DNA of 64,000 nt from contig CAVZYX010000015.1 in NCBI GenBank assembly GCA_963779645.1, positions 372,001 to 436,000 on the forward strand. The letters are read 5' to 3'. This DNA comes from CALMBW01 sp963779645. GTDB lineage: Bacteria; Actinomycetota; CADDZG01; WHSQ01. Below are positions 27,031 through 35,095 of this stretch, piece by piece. A program made the translations under genes and the position numbers. A model generated the notes under the pieces. That model saw nothing but the letters and a program-made list of their open reading frames with translations. It had not been told where the DNA came from and did not search any database. Within the stretch, counting starts at the first letter, position 1. Every line of letters begins with the position of its first letter.

Positions 27031-28005
27031 TCACTGCATCGCTCGCGTCACACTCTTCACGATGACCTCCGCCGACGGGATCGCCAGGTCCTCCAGCGAG
27101 TCCGACGAGGGGAGGGGGATGTGAGGAGTCGTCACCCGGACGATGGGTCCGTCGAGGTCGAAGAACGCTTCCTCCGCGACGATAGAGGCCACCTCGGCCC
27201 CCCATCCGCAGAGACGCGGGTTCTCTTCGACCGTGACCAGCCTGGATGTCTTGGATACCGAATCGAGGATCGCCGAGGTGTCGAGGGGAACGAGACTGCG
27301 GAGGTCGAGGACCTCAGCATCGATCCCGTCTTCGGCTAGTTGCTCTGCGGCCCGTACCGCCTTGGGCACCATCGCCCCCAGGGCGCAGATAGTCACGTCT
27401 TGGCCCGACCGCAGGGTCTTGGCTTCGCCTAAACGGTCGACGATCTCTCCGTCGGGGACCTCTTCCTTCTCCGCGTACAGCACTTTGGGCTCCACGACGA
27501 TGACCGGGTCCGGGTCGCGGACCGCCGCGGCGAACAAGCCGATCATGTCGGTGGCGGAGGACGGGACCACCACCTTGAGGCCGGGGATCTGCATCGCCCA
27601 GGTCTCGATGCTCTGGGAGTGCTGGGCCCCGAACCGCAGGCCGCCCCCGTTCGCCGTCCGGATCACCAAGGGGAGTGCAACCTGTCCGTTCGTCATATAA
27701 CGGGCCTTGGCGATCTGGTTGGCGATCATGTCCCAGCAAACCGCGAAGAAGTCACTGAACATCAACTCCGCAACTGGACGCAGCCCATTCATCGCGGCCC
27801 CCATGACCGCACCGATGATCGCCTGCTCCGAGATGGGTGTGTCTCGCACCCGGCGGGGGCCGAACCGCTCGAGAAGTCCCTCGGTAGTCTTGAAGACTCC
27901 CCCGGCCGCGGCAACGTCTTCGCCGATGAGAAATACGCGCTCATCCCGCTCCATCTCCTGGGTGAGGGCCCGGGCGACTGCCTGCCGATAGGTCAGTTCC
28001 GCCAT
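27031..28005 (-). CDS. 2-oxoacid dehydrogenase E1 component, beta subunit
   Basis: 324 residues of the PDHB/BkdB/AcoB type. FLIGEDVAAAGGVFKTTEGL lies near the start, followed by SEQAIIGAVMGAAMNGLRPV and the transketolase C-terminal domain (EVLDLRSLVPLD, RLVTVEENPRLCGWGAEV). With the alpha subunit it decarboxylates a 2-oxo acid using thiamine diphosphate. No E2 or E3 gene is present in the island, so it either borrows housekeeping partners or works differently. Its start overlaps the alpha-subunit stop by 13 nt. Confidence 0.92.
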   Translation of the reverse strand: MAELTYRQAVARALTQEMERDERVFLIGEDVAAAGGVFKTTEGLLERFGPRRVRDTPISEQAIIGAVMGAAMNGLRPVAELMFSDFFAVCWDMIANQIAKARYMTNGQVALPLVIRTANGGGLRFGAQHSQSIETWAMQIPGLKVVVPSSATDMIGLFAAAVRDPDPVIVVEPKVLYAEKEEVPDGEIVDRLGEAKTLRSGQDVTICALGAMVPKAVRAAEQLAEDGIDAEVLDLRSLVPLDTSAILDSVSKTSRLVTVEENPRLCGWGAEVASIVAEEAFFDLDGPIVRVTTPHIPLPSSDSLEDLAIPSAEVIVKSVTRAMQ

Positions 28006-29006
28006 GCTGAGCCTCCGTCGGCGAAGACTTGCGTCTCGAGCGATTCGGGGTCCGGGAGCGGTGCCTGTTTGGCTTTCTCGGTGGCCTCGTCAACCGCCGC
28101 CTGCACGGACCGGTCGATCTGGTCGAGCTCGGCCTCGTCAACGCCGCCATCGATGAGCTTGCGTCGCAAGGTGGGTATCGGGTCCCGGGCCAGCCACTCC
28201 TGCACCTCGGCATCGGGCCGATACTTCCCAGGGTCGGCGCGCGAGTGCCCTCCGTGACGATAGGTCTTGGCTTCGACCAACGACGGACCGCCCCCGCTGC
28301 GGGCCCGGTCGACGGTACGCCGGGCAACCTCGTACATCGCGTCGGGATCGTTGCCGTCCACGATGATCGGCTCCAGCCCATATGCCGACGCCCTATCGGC
28401 AGCGGGGTGCTGGACCGCAGTGACGCTACCGATCGGGGTGTACTCCATGTACAGGTTGTTCTCACATACGAAAACGACCGGAAGCTTCCAGACCGCGGCG
28501 AAGTTCAGCGCCTCGTGGAAGGCACCGATGTTCGAGGTGCCGTCGCCGAAGAAGCACACCACAACCTGATCGGTGCCTTGCTCCTGGGCGGCCCACGCGG
28601 CCCCCGCTGCGATAGGGAGGTGGGCACCCACGATCGCATAGGACCCCATGGCGCCGTGGCTCACGTCGGTCAGGTGCATGGAACCGCCCTTGCCCCCACA
28701 GATCCCGGTGGCCCGGCCCAGCAGCTCTGCCATCAACCCTTCCATCGGCGCGCCTCGCAGAAGGGTGTGGACATGGCCTCGATAGGTGCAGTACACGAGG
28801 TCGTCGGCCTGCAACGCCGCGGCATACCCAGCGGCCACGGCCTCCTGTCCCAGCGCCAGATGGGAGGTCCCCTTGACCAGCCCGTCCATGAACAGCCGGT
28901 AGACACGCTCCTCGAAGAGGCGGGCTTCTTGCATCATCCGGTACATGTCGCGAAGGACGGCCTGGTCGGCCTCCACCTTCGTCTGATCGCTCACTGTTTC
29001 ACTCAC
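27993..29006 (-). CDS. 2-oxoacid dehydrogenase E1 component, alpha subunit
   Basis: 337 residues of the PDHA/AcoA type. RLFMDGLVKGTSHLALGQEA is near the start. The thiamine-diphosphate motif is GDGTSNIGAFHEALNFAAVW...CENN, and the phosphorylation-loop-like segment YRHGGHSRADPGKYRP matches actinobacterial acetoin or branched-chain dehydrogenase E1. Directly abuts the M24 stop (29007). Whether the substrate is acetoin, pyruvate or a branched 2-oxo acid cannot be decided from sequence. Confidence 0.92.
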   Translation of the reverse strand: MSETVSDQTKVEADQAVLRDMYRMMQEARLFEERVYRLFMDGLVKGTSHLALGQEAVAAGYAAALQADDLVYCTYRGHVHTLLRGAPMEGLMAELLGRATGICGGKGGSMHLTDVSHGAMGSYAIVGAHLPIAAGAAWAAQEQGTDQVVVCFFGDGTSNIGAFHEALNFAAVWKLPVVFVCENNLYMEYTPIGSVTAVQHPAADRASAYGLEPIIVDGNDPDAMYEVARRTVDRARSGGGPSLVEAKTYRHGGHSRADPGKYRPDAEVQEWLARDPIPTLRRKLIDGGVDEAELDQIDRSVQAAVDEATEKAKQAPLPDPESLETQVFADGGSAWRN

Positions 29007-30266
29007 CTAGTACTCGTTCGCAACCATGAGCTCTTCACAGGGGAACAGGGTGATCACACGGGGACCCTCTGCGGTCACGATGACTTCTTCCTCGATCCTG
29101 GCTGCGGACCGCCCGTCTGCGGCGGGGCAGTAGGTCTCGAGGGCGAACACCATCCCCTCCTTGATCTCGATGGGGTCATCGAAGGAGTTCAGCCGGCTGA
29201 TCACGGGACGCTCGTGCAACCCGACGCCGACCCCGTGACCGAACTGGAGCCCGAAGGCGTCCATCTCGTTCGGGAACCCAAACTCCTCGGCCTTCGGCCA
29301 CACGGACGCGATCTGATCGGTGGTCACCCCAGGTTTGATCAGCTCGATCGCCGCATCCATCCACTCCCGAACCTGCTTGAACGCGTCGCGCTGAGCCTGG
29401 GTCGCCCGCCCCACCACGAACGTTCTGTAGTAGCAGGTGCGATAGCCATTGAAGGAGTGGATGATGTCGAAGAAGGCCTGGTCCCCGGGTCGGATCAACC
29501 GGTCCGAGAAGGTGTGGGGGTGGGGACTGCACCGTTCCCCGGCGATCGAGTTGATGGCCTCGACGAACTCCGAACCCATCTCGATGAGCCTCTTGATCGC
29601 CATAGCCACGATGTCGCTCTCGCGCACCCCAGGCTTGAGGGCCTCGAAGATGTCCTGGTAGACGCCGTCCACCATGGCGCAGGCCTGGGTGAGAAGCATG
29701 TGCTCGTCCGGGCTCTTGATCTCCCTGGCCTCCGCCATCACCTGCTGGCCGTCCCTTACCTCGACCCCGGCACCCTGGAGCTCCAGGAACACCGACGTCT
29801 CCGCCAGATCCACGCCCAGCGGCATGTCCGCGACCCCGTCCTCCTTCATGATCGATCGGATCTCCTGCGCCGCCCGCGCCTGGAGGCCGACCCGAGGATG
29901 GATGGCGCCCTGGAGGCCGGTATTGCCTCCGACGGAGTTGGTCTCGTCGTACATGTGTGGGAGTTGGAGACGATGAGCCTTCGCCGCGGAACCGAAGTCG
30001 AAGATCCGGGGCGGGCCGGTGCGGGTGAGCAGCGCGTACCGCTCCCCCTTGTTGAACGCCCAGTACCCGATGTGTGTCGCGGTGACGTAGCGGATATTGC
30101 TGGTCTCGAACAGGAGTAGGGCCCCAAGCTCCGAGCGCTCGAGGGCCGCTCGGGCCCTGGCCAAGCGGTACTGGCGGAGCCGCTCGAAATCCACCCGTTG
30201 CTCCCAGTCGACCCCCTGGATCCCTGGCGACGGTGTGGTGGCTACCGGAAATTCGATAGTCGTCAT
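29007..30266 (-). CDS. M24 family (creatinase/aminopeptidase P fold) protein with altered metal site
   Basis: 419 residues. The N-terminal creatinase-like domain includes RLARARAALERSELGALLLF and NIRYVTATH. The C-terminal pita-bread domain keeps Asp267 (AFFDIIH), His344 (GHGVGVGLHE), Glu377 (ALETY) and Glu392 (RIEEEV). The second Asp of the usual GYxSDxTRT pattern is Cys278 (GYRTCYYRT). Classical two-metal peptidase chemistry is therefore doubtful. Creatinase and DMSP lyase DddP show this fold can do non-peptidase reactions. First gene of the operon; GGGAGGAGGAG precedes ATG 30266. Probably cleaves a small C-N or C-S compound (inference). Confidence 0.82.
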   Translation of the reverse strand: MTTIEFPVATTPSPGIQGVDWEQRVDFERLRQYRLARARAALERSELGALLLFETSNIRYVTATHIGYWAFNKGERYALLTRTGPPRIFDFGSAAKAHRLQLPHMYDETNSVGGNTGLQGAIHPRVGLQARAAQEIRSIMKEDGVADMPLGVDLAETSVFLELQGAGVEVRDGQQVMAEAREIKSPDEHMLLTQACAMVDGVYQDIFEALKPGVRESDIVAMAIKRLIEMGSEFVEAINSIAGERCSPHPHTFSDRLIRPGDQAFFDIIHSFNGYRTCYYRTFVVGRATQAQRDAFKQVREWMDAAIELIKPGVTTDQIASVWPKAEEFGFPNEMDAFGLQFGHGVGVGLHERPVISRLNSFDDPIEIKEGMVFALETYCPAADGRSAARIEEEVIVTAEGPRVITLFPCEELMVANEY

Positions 30267-30289
30267 GCGTCTCCTCCTCCCGACTCTAC

Positions 30290-30302
30290 TTCAGCGACAT
30301 TA
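30290..30302 (-). promoter_or_regulatory. Island promoter motif upstream of M24 operon
   Basis: Minus strand TAATGTCGCTGAA; TAATGT is a TANNNT -10. Near-identical motifs precede the amidohydrolase operon (38928-38916) and the aldehyde dehydrogenase (39036-39048). Confidence 0.45.
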
Positions 30303-30310
30303 AATACGTG

Positions 30311-30327
30311 GTGTAGTGAAACTACAC
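30311..30327. promoter_or_regulatory. Perfect palindrome, likely operator of the XRE-cupin regulator
   Basis: GTGTAGT-GAA-ACTACAC, a 7-3-7 perfect inverted repeat between the divergent M24 and regulator genes. It sits 9-25 nt upstream of the M24 -10. The half-site TGTAGTG recurs in the other two island promoters. Confidence 0.6.
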
Positions 30328-30391
30328 AAACATCTCGGTTGCCCGTAGGGACTACGATCCAGGGCCGCCTCGGGGTACAGTGGACCTCATC

Positions 30392-31099
30392 ATGGAACCA
30401 TCCCGGCTGCTCCCCTCGAGTTCCATGGCCGACATCGCGGACCGGCTGCGGATGGAGCGGACCCGCCAGGGCATCAGCCAGCGAGCGCTGGCCGAACGGC
30501 TGGGGTTGTCCCCCAGTCTCATCTCGCAGATCGAGACAGGGCGCTCCAAACCCTCCGTTAGCACGCTCTACTCCTTGGTCAACGAGCTCGGCCTCTCGCT
30601 GGATCGGCTCTTCGATACCGACGAGACCTCCTCGGGAGGGGATGGGCCGATCGGCACGGGAAGCGACGGTCGTGGGGGCCAAGAGGTGGTTCGACCTCAC
30701 GATCGCCACATCATCGAGCTGGAATCCGGGGTCCGCTGGGAGCGATTGACCAGCGACCAGGAGGAGGGTGTCGATTTCCTCTACGTCACCTACGACGTCG
30801 GAGGCGCCTCTTCCGCCAACGGCGCCCTGATGCGCCACCCGGGACGCGAGTACGGCTACCTCATCTCCGGCAGCCTCGGCGTGCAGATCCGTTTCAAGGA
30901 GTATCTGTTGGAGCCGGGAGATTCGGTCGCGTTCGATTCCACCCAACCGCACCGCTTGTGGAACGCAGGGGACGTCCCGGCGCAAGGCTTGTGGTACGTC
31001 GTGGGACGAGACGGCCTGCGGCCGTCGCCTCTTCAGCATCGTCGTTCGCCCACGGCTCATATCCCCGGGCCCTTGAAGCCGGACCTGGACAAGACGTAG
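30392..31099 (+). CDS. XRE-family transcriptional regulator with C-terminal cupin
   Basis: 235 residues from ATG 30392. The HTH_3 domain spans about residues 13-70 (RMERTRQGISQRALAERLGL, SPSLISQIETGRSKPSVSTL). A cupin sensor domain follows near 140-215 (HPGREYGYLISGSLGV, PGDSVAFDSTQPHRLWNAGD). Proteins of this layout (PuuR/SutR-like) usually repress catabolic operons and release DNA on binding a small ligand. TACAGT at 30376-30381 could be its -10, giving an almost leaderless mRNA. It is the only regulator of the island. Its last 43 bp overlap the convergent amidohydrolase end. Confidence 0.88.
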   Translation: MEPSRLLPSSSMADIADRLRMERTRQGISQRALAERLGLSPSLISQIETGRSKPSVSTLYSLVNELGLSLDRLFDTDETSSGGDGPIGTGSDGRGGQEVVRPHDRHIIELESGVRWERLTSDQEEGVDFLYVTYDVGGASSANGALMRHPGREYGYLISGSLGVQIRFKEYLLEPGDSVAFDSTQPHRLWNAGDVPAQGLWYVVGRDGLRPSPLQHRRSPTAHIPGPLKPDLDKT

Positions 31100-33147
31100 T
31101 CCCTCGACTCGCCGACCATCCGCTTGACCGACGGCCAGTCGACGTGCAGCAAACGACCGTGCTGCTTCATGACCCGGCCACCGATCAGAACCGTGTCCAC
31201 GTTGGACGTATCCATACCCGTCACCACCGCGGTCACCGGGTCGTTCAACGGCGTCACGTTCATCCGATCGGTTCGCAACATGATGATGTCCGCCTGCTTT
31301 CCTCGCGTCAGGGTCCCCACCTTGGAGTCGAGTCCGTTCGCCCTAGCCCCCTCGATGGTTGCCCACGCCAGCACCTCCGCCGCGGAGGACGGCGCCTTCC
31401 CCTCGGCGGTTGCCGTTGCCCGCTGGAGCGCCAGCGCCGAACGCATCTGGTTGAACATGTCACTCGGCACGTTGGTCTCAACATCCACACTCAGACTCGG
31501 AGGAAGACCCCGGTCGAGGAACTTCTGGATCGGGGGTATCCCATGACCCATCATCATCTCGACCGGTGCCGCCAGGGATACGGTGCCCCCGGTGTCGACG
31601 ATCATCTGGATCTCGGTGTCGTTCAAAGTCGTGCAGTGGATGTAAGTGGTGTCTGGACCGAGTAGTCCGGCTTCTCCGAACTCCTTGACCTTCCCCTCCA
31701 TGCCGTAGCTCCCCACTCCAACGTGGGTCGTGATCCGGGCGTTCGACTCTCGTGCCAGCTTCCAGTGATCTCGGGTCACTTCGAAGTTGGTGAACTCCGG
31801 TCCGGGCGCAGCGAGGGCCAACGTGAGCATCTGATCCTTGGTCGAGAAGTGCTCGGTCGCGGCTCGCACGAACCAGCTGGGCTGGCGCTCCTCCCATTTC
31901 CCCCACCAGGGGAACCCGTACGCGAACACGGCTCGGAGTCCGGAGTCCTTGAGCGCCTGGATGACCGCATCGGTATGGGCCGGCGAGCCTTGTATGTGCG
32001 ACCAATCGAGGAGAGTGGTGATCCCAGCGTCGATGGCGCCCAGCGCGGACACGAGGTTGCCGGCATAAGCGTCCTCAGGTCGGTACGCGGGAGCCAACTT
32101 ATGCAGAACGTGGGTGATGTAGCTGGAGCGGCCCTCCAGCGGAACGTCGGTCCCGATGTTGCGGAGGAGTCCCTCCCAGATGTGGCGATGTGTGTCCACG
32201 AACCCGGGCATGACGATCATGCCCGCAGCATCGATGACCTCCGCGTTCTCCGGCTCTAGATCCGAGCCGATCTCGACGATCTTCTCGCCCTCGATGAGGA
32301 TGTCTCCCACGAAGGCGCGGCCGTTACCGGACTCGAGGGTGAGCAGAATGCCCCCGCGGATGAGTGTCCGTCCGACAGCAGGCACACCGAAGTCCGGACC
32401 AGACGGGTATAGGTCCGGGATCTCGGCCGTCTTCAGCGGCCGGCTCCCGATCATCAAACGGCGCGCCCGTTTGTAGTTCCTCTTTATCTGCTCCTTGATG
32501 TCCCCGGCTTGGTAGAGCAGGATCCCGGCCATCAGCAGCAGGCCGATGATCATCGGGCCGTCGGCAGGCGACATGCCGAGGTAGGGCAACATCGTGAGGA
32601 TAAGCGCGAGGAGCAATGACGCCACCAAGCCTCCAAGGAACGTTGCACGTCCTCCGGCCAGCGACGCCCCGCCCAGAACGGCCGCGGTGATGCTGTTCAG
32701 TGCGAAAGGAGCGCCCACCGCGGCGTTGCCTATCGGCGACCGAGCCATGACGAAGAACGCGGCTACCGCGGCGAGGGTTGCAGAGAAAAGGAGCGCCCGG
32801 GTCCTTACCCAGTGGGTCTTCGCACCCGCTCTCTTGGCGGCCCTGTCGTCGAATCCCACCGCTCGAACCTGGAGCCCCGACCCGGAGGCATGGAGCCACA
32901 TGTCGAGTAGCGCAGCGCCGATCACCAGAACGATGAAGGCGACGGGGATCGGTCCGACCTTCGTTACGAGCACGGACACCAGGTCGGGGTTGATGATCCC
33001 CTGAGCGGTCGGACGGAGGATCAGCGAGACGCCGTCCAGGATGCTGAGGGTTGCCAGGGTGGCGATGATTGATGGGAGCTTCAAGCCTCTGACCAGCGCA
33101 GCATTGACCAGGCCGAGCACGACCCCGCAGGCGAGGATCAACGCCAT
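31057..33147 (-). CDS. ABC sugar-type permease (C-terminal part) fused to TRZ/ATZ-family amidohydrolase
   Basis: One continuous 696-codon frame. Residues 1-220 are the C-terminal three quarters of a BPD_transp_2/RbsC-like permease (LKLPSIIATLATLSILDGVS, AVLGGASLAGGRATFLGG). After a linker (YKRARRLMIGSRPLKTAEI) comes a complete metal-dependent amidohydrolase with MPGFVDTHRH, ITTHVGVGSYG, TTYIHCTTLND and SVDVETN as metal and catalytic positions. The permease N-terminus lies in another frame (33148-33511), split off by a one-base insertion at 33217. The amidohydrolase itself is intact and is a paralogue of 37503-38834. Members of this family deaminate or dechlorinate N-heterocycles; the substrate here is unknown. 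Confidence 0.78.
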   Translation of the reverse strand: MALILACGVVLGLVNAALVRGLKLPSIIATLATLSILDGVSLILRPTAQGIINPDLVSVLVTKVGPIPVAFIVLVIGAALLDMWLHASGSGLQVRAVGFDDRAAKRAGAKTHWVRTRALLFSATLAAVAAFFVMARSPIGNAAVGAPFALNSITAAVLGGASLAGGRATFLGGLVASLLLALILTMLPYLGMSPADGPMIIGLLLMAGILLYQAGDIKEQIKRNYKRARRLMIGSRPLKTAEIPDLYPSGPDFGVPAVGRTLIRGGILLTLESGNGRAFVGDILIEGEKIVEIGSDLEPENAEVIDAAGMIVMPGFVDTHRHIWEGLLRNIGTDVPLEGRSSYITHVLHKLAPAYRPEDAYAGNLVSALGAIDAGITTLLDWSHIQGSPAHTDAVIQALKDSGLRAVFAYGFPWWGKWEERQPSWFVRAATEHFSTKDQMLTLALAAPGPEFTNFEVTRDHWKLARESNARITTHVGVGSYGMEGKVKEFGEAGLLGPDTTYIHCTTLNDTEIQMIVDTGGTVSLAAPVEMMMGHGIPPIQKFLDRGLPPSLSVDVETNVPSDMFNQMRSALALQRATATAEGKAPSSAAEVLAWATIEGARANGLDSKVGTLTRGKQADIIMLRTDRMNVTPLNDPVTAVVTGMDTSNVDTVLIGGRVMKQHGRLLHVDWPSVKRMVGESRDYVLSRSGFKGPGI

Positions 33148-33511
33148 CCCAACGACGATGTCGGTTGTCGTCGCATCGGGGCTGATCCGGAAGGAGGCGA
33201 TGACGACACCCAGGCTCGATCATCCCCGCGACGGAGATGTCCAGGTAACCGACGAGAAGCGCCTGGGTCTGAGCCATGGTCACAACGATCAGGGGGAGAG
33301 CCAGGATCAGGATCTGAGACAGGTTGGTCGAGTTGATGAACCCTGGGAAGCGGGATTCCGCGTATGCAAGTAGCCCGAACACGAGAAGGATCTGGAGCAC
33401 CACCGGCATCCACAACCGGAAACGGACGATCTTCCGCCACTCGTTTCGGTCTCGGGCGTTGCGGAGGATATTGCGAACCACCCGTCTGGCGGCGTCTCTG
33501 CGTGTGGTCAT
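33148..33511 (-). pseudogene. N-terminal part of the ABC permease, separated by frameshift
   Basis: ATG 33511 (ATGA overlap with the ATPase stop) begins MTTRRDAARRVVRNILRNAR and continues through two membrane segments to LLVGYLDISVAGMI. The next bases read GAGCCTGG; deleting the extra G (C at 33217 on the plus strand) gives ISLGVVIASF and joins the downstream permease frame. So this and 31057-33147 are one gene interrupted by a single-base insertion or an assembly error. Confidence 0.75.
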
Positions 33512-35095
33512 GTCGCTGTCTCCGAGGACGCCGTGGGCATCGCCACCCCCAACGGCGATCGACCCGCACGTGACAGCCCCGGCCCCCGCACCACTGCCTC
33601 GACGATGCGGATCTCGGTGAGTTCGTCGCCCGGGATCTCCTCGATGATCTGGCCACGGGACATGACCAACACACGATCGCAGAGGCCGGCCAGCTCGATG
33701 GGGTCACTGGACTTGACCAGCAGCGCCGCCCCCGAGTTGGCCCGGGCGCGGAGCGCCCGGTAGATGTCGAATCGGGAGCCGACGTCGACCCCCTGGGTGG
33801 GCTCGTAAGCGAGGATGACGGACGGATCTCTGAGGAAAGTGCGCGGCGACGGAGACCTTCTGCTGGTTGCCTCCGGACAGGAATTCAACCGGCTGCTCCA
33901 GGGAGGGAGTGGAGATCTCAAGCCGTTCGGCCAGCTCGGCCACCATCTTGCGCTCCCGGTGGCGGCGGATGAGTCCGGCCAGGCTGAATCGGCGTAGGGA
34001 CTGGATCGTCGCGTTCGCCCGAACCCCCAGGACGGGCATCAGTGCCTCACGCAGGCGATCGCCGGGCAGCAGCATGACGCCGGCGTGTATCGCTTCGTGA
34101 GTGGAGATCAGCGAGAGCTCACTGCCATCGCACTCGACCCGCCCGGCCTTGGGGGCTTGCCGACCCGACAAACAGTCGAACAGCTGAGGTTGCCCATTGC
34201 CCTCGGCGCCGGCGACCCCCACGATCTCCCCGGTCTGCAGCGTGAGGCTGACCGGGCCGAACGACTGACCCTGGAGCCCGTCGACCACCAGCACGTCGCG
34301 TGGTTGAGCCGCGATCGGCTCCGGGGGGGGATAGGCCGCATCGAGTGGGCGTCCGACTATCAGCTCCACGAGTTGCGCCTCGCTCGTGGAGGCGGCATCG
34401 AAGGTTCCCTTGTTCCGCCCGTCGCGTAGAACGGTGATGCGATCGGCGATCTCGAGCACCTCTGGCAGGCGATGGCTCACGTAGACGACGCCCACGCCGA
34501 GCTTCTTGCATGCCATGAGGGTTCGGTGCAACGCCTCGACCTGATGGAGGCCGAGAGCGGTGGTGGGCTCGTCCAGGAGCAGAACGTGAGGTTCGGTAAC
34601 GAGTGCCTTGGCTACCTCAAAGAGTTGCCGCTCGGCCAGGGTGAGGAGCCCGGCCGGAACGTCGGGGAACAGCTCGAGATCGAGGTCTAGCTCGGCCAGA
34701 ACCTTGCGAGCCCACCTCTTCCTATGTCGGTATGGGGGCCGCTTGTGGGGCGGCGCCGCGAGATACAGATTGTTCTTGACCGGTTCGGCGGCGACCAGGG
34801 AGGTGTCCTGGTAAGCCATCGCCAGACCCAACCGCCGGGCCAAGGCCGGCGATCGCCGCCGCAGGGGGTGGCCCCCGATCCGGACGGTACCCAGATCGGG
34901 GGCCACGAACCCGCTCGCTATCCCGAGGAGCGTCGACTTCCCAGAGCCGTTCTCGCCGCACAGCGCGTGGACCTCTCCGGCGCGGCAGTCGAAACTGACA
35001 TCGGTCAGCGCTCGAACTGCCCCGAACCGCCGGGACACGTCCTGCAACTCGAGGACGACGTCCCCAGCGAACGACACTCCTGCGGGATCGGACAT
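33508..35095 (-). pseudogene. ABC transporter ATP-binding protein (RbsA-like, two ATPase domains), frameshifted
   Basis: First domain: Walker A CGENGSGKSTLLGI, signature LTLAERQLFEVAKAL, Walker B LLLDEPTTAL. Second domain: GEIVGVAGAEGNGQPQL and signature LSGGNQQKVSVA. At about 33845 the frame breaks: GCCGCGCAC should be GCCCGCAC, which restores ARTFLRDPSVILAYEPTQGV and the normal C-terminus ending at 33508. The second Walker A lacks the usual Gly-Lys-Ser/Thr (EGNGQPQL), as is common in RbsA/MglA second domains. It powers the importer with the SBP and two permeases. Start shares TGATG with the SBP stop. Confidence 0.8.

Noticed and set aside
25599..27065. 488-codon plus-strand open frame opposite SDR and bicupin
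   Set aside because: No recognisable motif, composition typical of an antisense frame.
28029..30119. 696-codon open frame on the plus strand opposite E1 alpha and the M24 gene
   Set aside because: Rich in His/Arg/Asp/Gly with no domain; it is the antisense shadow of two well-supported genes in GC-rich DNA.
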